Below are positions 1 to 10,875 of a DNA stretch of 64,000 nucleotides, piece after piece (the stretch's first letter is position 1; the number at the start of each line of letters is the position of its first letter). The DNA lies in the NCBI GenBank assembly GCA_949825045.1, contig OX463806.1, forward strand, positions 45,780,208-45,844,207. The letters run 5' to 3'. This stretch comes from Argyresthia goedartella. Taxonomy: Eukaryota; Arthropoda; Insecta; Lepidoptera; Argyresthiidae. The translations under genes were made by a program, and so were the position numbers. The notes under the pieces were generated by a model. That model saw only the letters and a program-made list of their open reading frames with translations, made no database searches and was not told where the DNA came from.

Positions 1-499
1 AGGTAAACAAAAAACACCGACTCGTCATGAAGCGCCATCTGTTGCATGTGGCAGAACCTTAACAAACAAGCCAAAAATATTGTTGTTGTCTTAATTAACT
101 ATTCATTGTTTTGCGGCCTCATTACTGATTACCTATTGCCACATTTCCTATGATGTCTGTCTATATTTTCATACCATTGTCCATTGACAAACCATGTACC
201 TATATGTGAAATAAAACGCAAAAACCCGAGTAGGTAATATTTAATCACATACTTATTGTAAAACGTTATGTAAAATGTTATCCAGATTTTCATTTTATTT
301 AGAATGATTGAGAACATCACTATCAAACTATAGATGGCACATTATTTCAAGAAGTGACTGAAACTTCAGCTGTCAGTTTACTTCGTTATTTGAGCAATTA
401 GGGTATGGAATAGGACTATATCCAGTTCACGTCCGAAGTTATTATTCAATTGAATCCATACATAACATAACTCATCCTGATATTGCGTTACCCACAATC

Positions 500-897
500 A
501 TTGTAAATTTGTAAGTGGTAAACGGCTCTGGAACAAACTTCGTAGCGCCATCAGAGACAGCCCGTCACTTTCTATTTTTAAAACTCGCTTAAAAGAACAC
601 TATCTTTCTCTTCCATACTAGATTTATGTAGGTTTATTGCTTTGATATATATGTATTATAATTTTGTCTATTTGTATTGATATTATGTATTTATGTAAAT
701 ATTAGTAATTAGTTTATTATTTTAATATTTTTAACGTTGTGCACATAGGTCTTCCTGTTATTTCATGTATTCTGTCCATATTAGGTTTGCTGGAAGAAAT
801 CTCTTTTTAGAGATAAGCTGGCCTTTGTACACCTAGTTTCCATTTTGATGTATCTGTATCTTCTGTTTTTGTGCAATAAAGTATAAAGAAGAAGGCG
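500..897 (+). mobile_element. 5'-truncated LINE, 3' end (same family as 15591..17116)
   Basis: The frame at 523..621 encodes the last 32 residues of a reverse transcriptase ORF, ending RDSPSLSIFKTRLKEHYLSL and two more residues. This closely matches the C-terminus of the LINE at 15591..17116. The shared 3' UTR follows: a gtgcacataggt block, GGTTTGCTGGAAGAAATCTC, AGATAAGCTGGCCTTTG and a terminal GTGCAATAAAG with an AAGAAG tail. It is a dead 5'-truncated copy. Confidence 0.8.
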
Positions 898-1270
898 ATT
901 GCACTTGGCCTCTCAGGAACTAAAAAGGCCCTAAAAAGGGCTTATTGCATCCCGTCATACCAGTGCAGTGCAGTGCAGTGCTCCGATCACTTTGGGGAAA
1001 GCTCGAAAACAATGACATGACAATAACACCCCTCATTGTGAACAGCACATGGTCGCGAACATGGTCTTATGAGCTGATCGGGTCAATGTACTGAGGGCCA
1101 AATTTTTCATATGCGATCATATGTTCCATAGGGATAGTTGTTCATAACGAAGGCGATGGGCTGGCGCCCTATCACAGAATATTGAGTACCTATAGTACCC
1201 ATATGATATTACTGGATAAGCGTAAACGGATCCTTACCGTAACTTTGTGTTTGTTTGCAGAATTCTACTC
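898..1270. other. No gene; short GTGCA tandem run
   Basis: I see no coding or structured element here apart from a pentanucleotide run (GTGCA, about four copies) at 959..981. It is probably decayed repeat or intron sequence. Confidence 0.4.
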
Positions 1271-1273
1271 GTA

Positions 1274-2158
1274 TACAGGGTGGCCCATTTCAAAGGGTCA
1301 GAAGGTCAGTATAGTCTCGCTTCCCACGCAGGAGATGCAGGTTCGGATCCGGTGCTGATCATGAACCAATAGGATAGGTAATTTATCTTAAGTACATTAT
1401 ATGTATGTCGTAGTTAGTTGCTTAAATCAGACACTTAACTAACTCTCTAGACCGTTAATTAAATGCCGACTTTTAACCAAGTCACTAAAATTTCGTCAGA
1501 CAAGTGAGTGAACCAAATATTTAACGAGTTGTCTAAACGTTCCTAGGCAACAAGACATATACAATATATTTATTTTTTATGTGTACTTAAGTTTATGTTT
1601 TAAGTATTTTTTGTTGTTTTTACATGTTCAACCTAACACGAAGGATAAAGGGGGCTTCGCTTCGCTCACCCCATTTACCCTTTTCACCTAAGCTACCGCA
1701 ATGTTTTGTCCTGATATAAGCTGTGCAAATCAGCTGTTGCCGTGACGCCATCTTGTTTTCCAACACGCTGGCTTTCGGTAAGACAGATTGTTAAACGTTT
1801 TCGACGATGCTCTATTTAAATCAAAATGCTGGTGACTTGGTTAAACGTCGGTATTTAATTAACGGTCTAGAGAGTTAGTTAAGTGTCGGATTTTTTGAAC
1901 AACCAACTGCGACATGTACATTCTAACGGAGATGGAAAGCATCGTGAGGAAAGCTTCAATCTCCATTGCTGCTGCTGCTGCTGTCACGCAAAATGCAGTA
2001 TAGAATATCTGGCTAAACGTGGGCACATTGTGCCTCTGCCATCCTGCCAGATGCAGTTTTGCTTTTTATCAAACTCGATGTCATGGTTTCTAACAAGAAA
2101 AATCTCTTATAGTATCTGAGTTCGCCCTACTGACCCTTCGAAATGGGCCACCTACAGT
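1274..2158. mobile_element. Non-autonomous DNA element, outer terminal inverted repeats
   Basis: The left end reads TACAGGGTGGCCCATTTCAA and continues AGGGTCAG. The right end (2130..2158) is its reverse complement with one or two changes, CTGACCCTTCGAAATGGGCC then ACCTACAGTA. The TIRs are about 28 bp. No transposase frame lies inside. The right 110 bp recurs at 7321..7435, showing a repeat family. A second inverted-repeat element sits inside. The superfamily is not determined. Confidence 0.6.
1395..1922. mobile_element. Inner MITE-like element with long TIRs
   Basis: About 85 bp at each end are inverted copies. The best-conserved part is CACTTAACTAACTCTCTAGA followed by CCGTTAATTAAATGCCGAC near 1425..1464; its reverse complement lies at about 1846..1888. 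The similarity continues inward (TTTAACCAAGTCAC) and outward (ATGTCGTAGTTAGTTG versus ATGTCGCAGTTGGTTG). No ORF is present. It looks like a non-autonomous DNA transposon nested in the element 1274..2158; the exact ends and target duplication are uncertain. Confidence 0.6.
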
Positions 2159-2160
2159 AC

Positions 2161-3976
2161 AGTACTGTATCATCAACTCAATAAGTGGCACAAATAGACA
2201 TGTCTAGCCCAACTTTACAGCGTCGCCGTAATTACGCCCTCCAAATGGAATGCTATCACGAAAATCCATAAATGTAAGGATGGCGTGCCTTCAATACACC
2301 CTCACGTACATTTTGCGGTTATTCTATGCACAGTACAGGTAATGAAAATACGGGCCTTGGAGCCTACGACTCTTTATTACCCGACTCCGGCGAAGCGAAA
2401 AGGAGGGTTATGATTTTCGCCGGTATGTATGTGTGTATTGGTATGCACCTACAGTTAACCATGAACCCCAGAAAAGGGGCGCTGTGATCAAATAGTCAAA
2501 GCAATAGCAGAAAACAGTTATATATGTATTTCTGATTGATATCAGGCCAGGATCTGCTGATGAGATTTCACGGGTAAGGATACGATAGAAAAATTGGTTG
2601 CTAATCAAATAAGGTTTGATAGAAGTCGTTCGTTTAAGTGTAAATAAAATTAATATCACTACTAAATACAAGACACCTAGAGAATCCAGGTTCATTGGAC
2701 ACCGGCATCGCATAGCAGTGCATAAAATATTGATCTTACCATCGCCTCCTAGCAACTGCGATTGTACACAGAAATACCACCGCATTACAGCTGTTTGCCG
2801 CAGAGTGCTCACTTTCCGAGTAGAATTAGAGGCACACATGTGAATAATACATAGAATGGCTTTTTCCCGTACAGGGTGACAGATGCTTACTGATTGGTCT
2901 CGCATTGAGCCAGTTAGCTTGTGTGCCTTCACTTGGGGCGGCTGTCACGAGCATGCCTTGAGGGTCGGGCCACACGACGCGGTGCGGTGCGGTGCGGTGC
3001 CGCTGCGGTGTGGGAATTGTATCGGCGGCGTACATCCTCCATCGCACCATGTCTCGGCTAATTGCGTGCGACGTGCGTTTACAAATAGATTTAAGTTACT
3101 CTAGAAACTCAAATAGTTGTTTATAAGAAGAATGTTTAATAAAAACAAAGTCCAATATACACCCTGTATACTTTAAGTTATTATACCTTTGCCTATAATC
3201 CAATTAACGAACTATTAGTGACATGGTAATCCGATTGACAGATAACTATTGCTATGAAGTTCAATGAAGAGGATGAATTAGAATGACGGAAATTGCTGAT
3301 TTTGTAATATAATACAGGGCTTCATAAACGTTTGTTAAGGTAGGTATATCTGTTGCGATTTATTAATGGATGTAGAATATCGTTACAGTACGATTGGACA
3401 CTCGGCAAGAAGAGGTGCCGGAAGGTAGACCAATTCGGTAACATAATGGCAACACAGAATACACAGACGTCCTATGAGGCAGAATGTAAAAAGGTCGGCG
3501 TTCGTAATTCAAATTACTTACAAGTCGCAAAACAGCGCGTGCTGCCTCGAAAAAAAAATCAATACGCCCAGTCAACCCGCAAGGACACCTAAGATTACTT
3601 TATTATGTAACTAGAATCTAGGTTGTTATATTTACTCGGCCTACAGACATTTAGTGCCGACAGGTAGTTAATCCTGATCTCGAGGGACTGAGTAGGTTGT
3701 CCATAATATTTTTGATAGTTGCCGTCTCGGGGTATTGGGGTTTAGCTGAGGCAACGGGCTAGACCCGCGTTACACAAAACTGAGTATTAAATAACTGGCG
3801 AATCATGCGGAGACACAAGTGAGCCTCCGCCATCTGGTATGGGAAAAGGCGTTACGCTACTCGTATGTTTGTTATTATTATAGTTGTAATTCGATCGAAG
3901 GGCCAGTTGGGCGAAATCGGAATCTATGAGAGATAGAGAGGGTCTTACCACAACAAAATAAACTCCTGTTCAACAC
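2161..3976. other. Repeat-rich non-coding stretch
   Basis: The open frames here have random-looking composition and no recognisable motif. There is a GCGGT pentanucleotide run at 2980..3005. A short dispersed block around 3825..3870, including GGGAAAAGGCGTTACGCTA, resembles 41600..41660. I see no supported gene. Confidence 0.4.
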
Positions 3977-4255
3977 TTGTTACAGACAAATTTTTTTACT
4001 AAAAAAGGATTTGACATTTGTTTTGAGATTAAAAACATTTTTTGTAGTAACTCGGAGAGGTTTTCGTTTTTAGGTGCCAATTTGATAAAAAGCAAAACTA
4101 CTTATTACAAATATATATTTTTAAACATTTTACAAGCCTGGAAGTCGCCGATTTTGAAAAAAAGTCATCTGTATATTACACTATCCGATATTGTTGCTAC
4201 TAAGGATCAATTTCTGGCAAGTAATGTAAATGCCAAAACAGTTTACATTTTCTAA
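3977..4255 (+). CDS. Unrecognised 92-codon open frame
   Basis: The frame is open over 92 codons, Lys/Ile/Phe-rich, and ends KTVYIF. It shows no signal peptide, no clear membrane helix and no motif I recognise. The amino-acid texture (TTYYKYIFLNILQAWKSP) looks more protein-like than the neighbouring shadow frames, so it could be a leftover of a transposon protein. A chance frame in AT-rich DNA is equally possible. Confidence 0.2.
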   Translation: MLQTNFFTKKGFDICFEIKNIFCSNSERFSFLGANLIKSKTTYYKYIFLNILQAWKSPILKKSHLYITLSDIVATKDQFLASNVNAKTVYIF

Positions 4256-4426
4256 AAACACCTCGTTCGAAAGTGGTTTATGCGAAGAATTTCAATTAAG
4301 CATAGTACCTACTGTATTTGAAATTTCCATTACGGAATTATAAAACCACGTAAAAACGACTTGGTATGAACAGGGTTAACACAATGTTTAAGATTACGAT
4401 AATAAGATAAGAATTGTCAATACTGT

Positions 4427-4670
4427 ATGGGGTTAATCTAACTCAACAAAGAACCCGCTGTCAATAATTTGTAATTACTTATTCATGCATATTATTTATA
4501 ATAATTAATATTGTCATATTTGTATTTGTAAAAAACAACCAAAATTTAAGAGATCTAAAAATCGATCTGTGTGAGTCTCTTCGCCTTCTTATCCCACCGT
4601 GGTCACAGAAAAGGCAAAAAATTACCCGCATGGACAATGAATAATTTTATTACAAAATGAACACTTTTCC
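4427..4670 (+). repeat. Dispersed LINE-3'-UTR-like repeat, copy 1
   Basis: This block runs from TACTGTATGGGGTTAATCTA through AAGAGATCTAAAAATCGATC to the GTGTGAGTCTCTTCGCCTTC region. It is clearly related to 38469..38740, 52957..53165 and 39935..40050. The copy at 38316 carries a LINE C-terminal frame directly upstream, so this is read as a LINE 3' UTR. It directly abuts the 60-bp minisatellite. Confidence 0.6.
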
Positions 4671-4680
4671 CTGTTTTGCC

Positions 4681-7320
4681 CCAGAGATTGATCTTCATTG
4701 CTGATGAACAATGACGACTATCTCAACACTATCGACGTTATCAGAGATTGATCTTCATTGCTGATGCACAATGACGACTATCTCAACACTATCGACGTTA
4801 TCAGAGATTGATCTTCATTGCTGATGCACAATGACGACTATCTCAACACTATCGACGTTATCAGAGATTGATCTTCATTGCTGATGCACAATGACGACTA
4901 TCTCAACACTATCGACGTTATCAGAGATTGATCTTCATTGCTGATGCACAATGACGACTATCTCAACACTATCGACGTTATCAGAGATTGATCTTCATTG
5001 CTGATGAACAATGACGACTATCTCAACACTATCGACGTTATCAGAGATTGATCTTCATTGCTGATGCACAATGACGACTATCTCAACACTATCGACGTTA
5101 TCAGAGATTGATCTTCATTGCTGATGCACAATGACGACTATCTCAACACTATCGACGTTATCAGAGATTGATCTTCATTGCTGATGAACAATGACGACTA
5201 TCTCAACACTATCGACGTTATCAGAGATTGATCTTCATTGCTGATGCACAATGACGACTATCTCAACACTATCGACGTTATCAGAGATTGATCTTCATTG
5301 CTGATGAACAATGACGACTATCTCAACACTATCGACGTTATCAGAGATTGATCTTCATTGCTGATGCACAATGACGACTATCTCAACACTATCGACGTTA
5401 TCAGAGATTGATCTTCATTGCTGATGAACAATGACGACTATCTCAACACTATCGACGTTATCAGAGATTGATCTTCATTGCTGATGAACAATGACGACTA
5501 TCTCAACACTATCGACGTTATCAGAGATTGATCTTCATTGCTGATGAACAATGACGACTATCTCAACACTATCGACGTTATCAGAGATTGATCTTCATTG
5601 CTGATGCACAATGACGACTATCTCAACACTATCGACGTTATCAGAGATTGATCTTCATTGCTGATGAACAATGACGACTATCTCAACACTATCGACGTTA
5701 TCAGAGATTGATCTTCATTGCTGATGCACAATGACGACTATCTCAACACTATCGACGTTATCAGAGATTGATCTTCATTGCTGATGAACAATGACGACTA
5801 TCTCAACACTATCGACGTTATCAGAGATTGATCTTCATTGCTGATGCACAATGACGACTATCTCAACACTATCGACGTTATCAGAGATTGATCTTCATTG
5901 CTGATGCACAATGACGACTATCTCAACACTATCGACGTTATCAGAGATTGATCTTCATTGCTGATGAACAATGACGACTATCTCAACACTATCGACGTTA
6001 TCAGAGATTGATCTTCATTGCTGATGCACAATGACGACTATCTCAACACTATCGACGTTATCAGAGATTGATCTTCATTGCTGATGAACAATGACGACTA
6101 TCTCAACACTATCGACGTTATCAGAGATTGATCTTCATTGCTGATGCACAATGACGACTATCTCAACACTATCGACGTTATCAGAGATTGATCTTCATTG
6201 CTGATGAACAATGACGACTATCTCAACACTATCGACGTTATCAGAGATTGATCTTCATTGCTGATGAACAATGACGACTATCTCAACACTATCGACGTTA
6301 TCAGAGATTGATCTTCATTGCTGATGAACAATGACGACTATCTCAACACTATCGACGTTATCAGAGATTGATCTTCATTGCTGATGCACAATGACGACTA
6401 TCTCAACACTATCGACGTTATCAGAGATTGATCTTCATTGCTGATGCACAATGACGACTATCTCAACACTATCGACGTTATCAGAGATTGATCTTCATTG
6501 CTGATGAACAATGACGACTATCTCAACACTATCGACGTTATCAGAGATTGATCTTCATTGCTGATGAACAATGACGACTATCTCAACACTATCGACGTTA
6601 TCAGAGATTGATCTTCATTGCTGATGCACAATGACGACTATCTCAACACTATCGACGTTATCAGAGATTGATCTTCATTGCTGATGAACAATGACGACTA
6701 TCTCAACACTATCGACGTTATCACAGATTGATCTTCATTGCTGATGAACAATGACGACTATCTCAACACTATCGACGTTATCAGAGATTGATCTTCATTG
6801 CTGATGCACAATGACGACTATCTCAACACTATCGACGTTATCAGAGATTGATCTTCATTGCTGATGAACAATGACGACTATCTCAACACTATCGACGTTA
6901 TCAGAGATTGATCTTCATTGCTGATGAACAATGACGACTATCTCAACACTATCGACGTTATCAGAGATTGATCTTCATTGCTGATGCACAATGACGACTA
7001 TCTCAACACTATCGACGTTATCAGAGATTGATCTTCATTGCTGATGAACAATGACGACTATCTCAACACTATCGACGTTATCAGAGATTGATCTTCATTG
7101 CTGATGAACAATGACGACTATCTCAACACTATCGACGTTATCAGAGATTGATCTTCATTGCTGATGCACAATGACGACTATCTCAACACTATCGACGTTA
7201 TCAGAGATTGATCTTCATTGCTGATGAACAATGACGACTATCTCAACACTATCGACGTTATCAGAGATTGATCTTCATTGCTGATGAACAATGACGACTA
7301 TCTCAACACTATCGACGTTA
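4681..7320. repeat. 60-bp minisatellite, 44 perfect-period units
   Basis: Forty-four head-to-tail units of exactly 60 bp start CAGAGATTGATCTTCATTGC after a one-base T. The only recurrent variation is one A/C site (GATGAACA versus GATGCACA: 24 A units, 20 C units). Besides that I see one substitution (TCACAG in the unit at 6721) and the first base of the array. All six frames carry stops, so it is not coding. The right side abuts a transposon end at 7321; the left side abuts a LINE-type 3' UTR. Such homogeneity suggests very recent amplification, or ongoing unequal exchange or conversion. Confidence 0.97.
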
Positions 7321-7435
7321 TGATGCAGTTTGGCTTTTTATGAAAATCAATGTCATGGTTCCGAACAACAAAAACCTATAGTATCTATTATAGTTTCCGA
7401 TTTCACTACTGACCCTTCAAAATGGGCCATCCTGT
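7321..7435 (+). mobile_element. Right end of the 1274..2158 element family
   Basis: This stretch matches 2050..2158 over its length: GATGCAGTTTGGCTTTTTAT, GTCATGGTT, CTGACCCTTC then AAAATGGGCCATCCTGTA at the end. It is the right terminus of a second copy whose left terminus is not visible to the left of the minisatellite. The array may therefore be an expansion inside, or beside, a member of this transposon family. Confidence 0.65.
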
Positions 7436-7440
7436 ATGTC

Positions 7441-7600
7441 CTCATAATTCATAATTTCTTTATTGCACACAAAATATAAAGCAAATTACATTTTAGATAA
7501 AACGTGCACAACGGCGTACTGATCTCTAAGTAAGAGATCTCTTCCAGCAAACCGACTTAGAGAGTAAGAGGTAATTGTTGAGGGGGGTGTCCTCGTAGCT
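7441..7600 (-). mobile_element. LINE 3' tail, minus strand
   Basis: Read on the minus strand this shows the same 3' UTR as the LINE at 15591: GGTTTGCTGGAAGAGATCTC, then AGAGATCAG, and a terminal GTGCAATAAAGAAATTATG. Only the tail is recognisable, so this is a severely 5'-truncated insertion. Confidence 0.65.
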
Positions 7601-7688
7601 TTGTCTGTGATGTCAAGTGATGTGTATAATATGTAGTGATATGTGTTTAGGCGATTTGTCTATTGCCATTATTATTATAGGTTAATTT

Positions 7689-7826
7689 AATAATGAAATT
7701 ATTTTGATATAATGCTAATCTTGATATAATACTTGTCTGTCTGTTAAATTCATGTATAATAATGAAATTATTTTGATATAATACTAATCTTGATATAATA
7801 CTTGTCTGTCTGTTAAATTCATGTAT
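7689..7826. repeat. 69-bp tandem duplication
   Basis: Two adjacent 69-bp copies start AATAATGAAATTATTTTGAT and contain CTTGTCTGTCTGTTAAATTC. They differ by about one base (TAATG versus TAATA), which suggests a recent duplication. Confidence 0.85.
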
Positions 7827-7889
7827 TGATACATGTTTATGGAATTTGTGTAGCGATTTAGAATGTCCCTGTAATGCTGCCCAAATTTA

Positions 7890-9890
7890 CATAATAATAA
7901 ATAACATAAATAAATAAATAAATAACGTTTATTCAGATATACCAAGTCTGCCCAGATCTTCAAACGCCAATAACCCTTGCTAATCTGAATGTTCTATTCC
8001 ACTGTTTTAAAACTTTCAAAATTCAGCTTTTGCGAAACTAGTAACCCAATAACTATCCGCACGCAGAATATCCAAGATAGGTAATAGGTTGGCACTATCC
8101 TTGTCCTCAATTAAACCGGCCAAGCCAACCACAAGACCACAAAGGCCTCATTGATTGGTTTCGAGTCTCAACGTTGCGTGGTCCGTTTGAATCTGAAGTG
8201 TCCGCACTTAGTACAAAGGTAGGTATTGACGCCTCATTAATACGGTCCAACGCTGAGCTTTTGCGGGTAATCGGCTCTACGTCATTTTCATTGATAAGAA
8301 AAAACTGACGAATGTAAATCTTGTAGGTAGCCTGGATTTGCCGCCAATGCCCTACGCGATACGATCTTTCTATGTATTAGTTTCGAGTTTGCTGTCGCTG
8401 ACCGTTACTAAATTAGAATTTTTCGTTTCCTCCCTTCCTCCCCCCGCACCGCACTCATATGCTTTAGAAGAGATATCATCGCTCGCTACCTTCTCAAAAA
8501 ACAACTCTTTTAAAACCAAACGTTGACTTCAATTTAAGCCCATACTACCTCCTACTAACTTTTGGTAGAATCCTACCAACAGACGCACGAGTAGTTAAAA
8601 AAAATGCCAAAAACCTCTGAGTTATTTTTGAAGAACCGTTTTTGAAAACGGTTTTCCGATACGATATTGGTAGTGAAAATAACATTCGCAAGTTGTAGCT
8701 TTTAAATTGTGTTGCGTGAATAATGTGTGACATTACTGTTAGCTATTGTTATTATAACGATAAAATAAACTTCCTCATACTTTACACAATTATTGTAATG
8801 TTGTTCATAGTGGGATGGGAGTGGTATTCAAAATATATAAAGGTATAACAAAACTAATCAACGTAGAATAGAACAAGCAGCTTCAAATTTGACAGATGTT
8901 TGCATTGAAATGTAATTTAATTTTCAACACACCTGCTCGTAAAGAAGGTTTTATTACAGCGTATTTACACGGATAATGCAGAATATTACCCATGCCGTGC
9001 CTTTTACATTACATTATCGCACTAGTGCCTTTTCATTACATATCTTTTTAAATATTAGCAAGAAGTATTAATGTTTCGAAAACAGCTAAGTAGTTATTTG
9101 CGTAAATATAAAATAATTCAAAATGTGATAAATAATTAAAAAAAATCATGAAACTGCTTGTTAGCTTGTTGGTATTTATATTTTGACGGTGTATTTTTAC
9201 CTATAAATACCCAATTTCAAAATTTATAAATATGTGGCTGATTAGCTACTTTGCCGGTGCCCTTATCTCAGACTTGCGCGCGCATGCAGCGCTGAGCGCG
9301 CGAAAAAATAAAATTACGGCCGCCATCTTTTAAATGGGTTTCTGTTTGTTAAGTTTATTCACAGTATTGCATTTCGTTAGTTTTATTTACTTTTCCTCGC
9401 AAGTGTGTTGAAAAACGTCGTATGATGTTTCATTGGTCATTACACTTCTCGTCTCCATTAAGCATTAACACGGTTCTATAATAATTTTATCGAATATCGA
9501 TAATTACGTCTAGTCTTATCTGCTTGTTTTGTGCTTTTTAGTGTAACCGCAGTCGCGCTTTTTAGTATTTTTTAATTAAGTCATTTATTTCCTGCTTATT
9601 AGTACTAAGTTGCGAAAAATCTGTAATTGCTTTGTTTTCAGCTAAGTTGTATTATTCATAGCTTGTGCAAGGGTTGTAAATATTTCCGTACTCGTCTTTT
9701 AAAGCATTTTATTTTCATACCCCACTCGAGGGTGTTGAAAATAGTTTTTTTAGCCCGCACACTAAAGCGCTAAATCTTCTATTTTTTCCCATATTTTATG
9801 AACCCAGTGAGGCGCGCGCCACCAAGATTAATCTAATGACGGTATCATTTATCAATATCGGTTGAGCTGTTGAGTAGTTACGAGGGAACA
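7890..9890. other. A-rich tail and unannotated intron-like DNA
   Basis: At 7897..7926 there is an (AAAT)n run next to CGTTTATTC. On the minus strand this reads as a GAATAAACG polyadenylation-like signal plus tail, so a decayed minus-strand retroelement may occupy about 7890..8160. Beyond that, to about 9890, I see only AT-rich sequence, a GCGC-rich patch at 9278..9302 and no supported gene. Confidence 0.35.
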
Positions 9891-10183
9891 TGAGAACATA
9901 CATACCTACATTACATACCTACATACATACATACAATACAGTTGAAACATATAATCCTCCTATTTTCCCTTCGCTACATTTTGCAAATATATTGCCAGAA
10001 CAAAAATAACAATTGTAATAAGTCTATTCAAGGTGTTTGGAGTGAGGAGCGACAACATTTTTTGGAGAATAGGGGTCAAGAAAGAAAGGTACGTCTAACT
10101 ACTATGGCCCAATCACAGCACGCGAGAACCGACTCAATAATCGACAACAACAACGCACTGCCTCTAGACCCTCTCATCCATCC

Positions 10184-10870
10184 TTGAATGCAAATAAACC
10201 AGCAACAAAGCAGACTTCATTGAGTAGTCCATCGTTAACAACACCACTAACGCCGTCCATAGGAACACTCCAACCTCAGGCAAAAGTTACCCCGACTGCA
10301 ATGATAAAAAATCAGATCGAGTCAGCAACACCTATGATACACATAGACCATCCACTAATACAATCAGCACATAATGACGATACCCCATGGATAGAAGAAA
10401 AATCTCGTAAACAATACCGAAGGAACACAAGGCGCGTCATCAGAGGAACAGGCGCACTGGACACTGAGCTGCATACTGTCGAAAGGGTGAAGAAAATCCA
10501 CGCCTGCTTTCTTAGATCAGATACCACCGAGGAGTCCATGGTAGCCTTCATGCAAAAAAGAACCCATCTAACGGTTACAAAGTAGAAAAAATCAAACTGA
10601 AACATGAACACTACGCTTCATTTGCAATCACGCTACCCGAGAGCAAACTCGAATACTTCATGAACGCTGACAACTGGCCTCCGCGGACCGAGGTAAGCGA
10701 GTGGTTTCGTCGCAGCACGGGGCGAGCGAGGCGCTCGCCCGCCAACTCCGCGCCCCGCGCAGCTACCGCCGACGCCCTCCCAGCGATCGGAAGAGCCAGT
10801 TATGCCGCTGCGTCCGGCCCCCCGCTGCCTCAGACCCCCACAGCCACCCCGCAGCCGTCGCTTGCGCCAA
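10184..10870 (+). pseudogene. LINE ORF1 (gag-like), frameshifted
   Basis: The first part (10184..10585) is Thr/Ser/Pro-rich and includes KQYRRNTRRVIRGTGAL and LHTVERVKKIHACFLRSDTT. Coding then continues in another frame (about 10540 onward) with KVEKIKLKHEHYASFAITLP and FMNADNWPPRTEVSEWFRR. This is the conserved C-terminal region of insect LINE ORF1 proteins, which bind RNA and act as chaperones in the ribonucleoprotein. A frame change near 10550..10590 breaks it. The final Pro/Ala-rich stretch runs without a stop into the endonuclease. Confidence 0.65.
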
Positions 10871-10875
10871 GACAA

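Noticed and set aside
2408..2932. 174-codon minus-strand open frame
   Set aside because: Random-looking composition, overlaps opposing frames, no motif and sits among repeat fragments.
4681..7320. CRISPR-like array
   Set aside because: Units are contiguous 60-bp tandem copies without unique spacers, in eukaryotic DNA.
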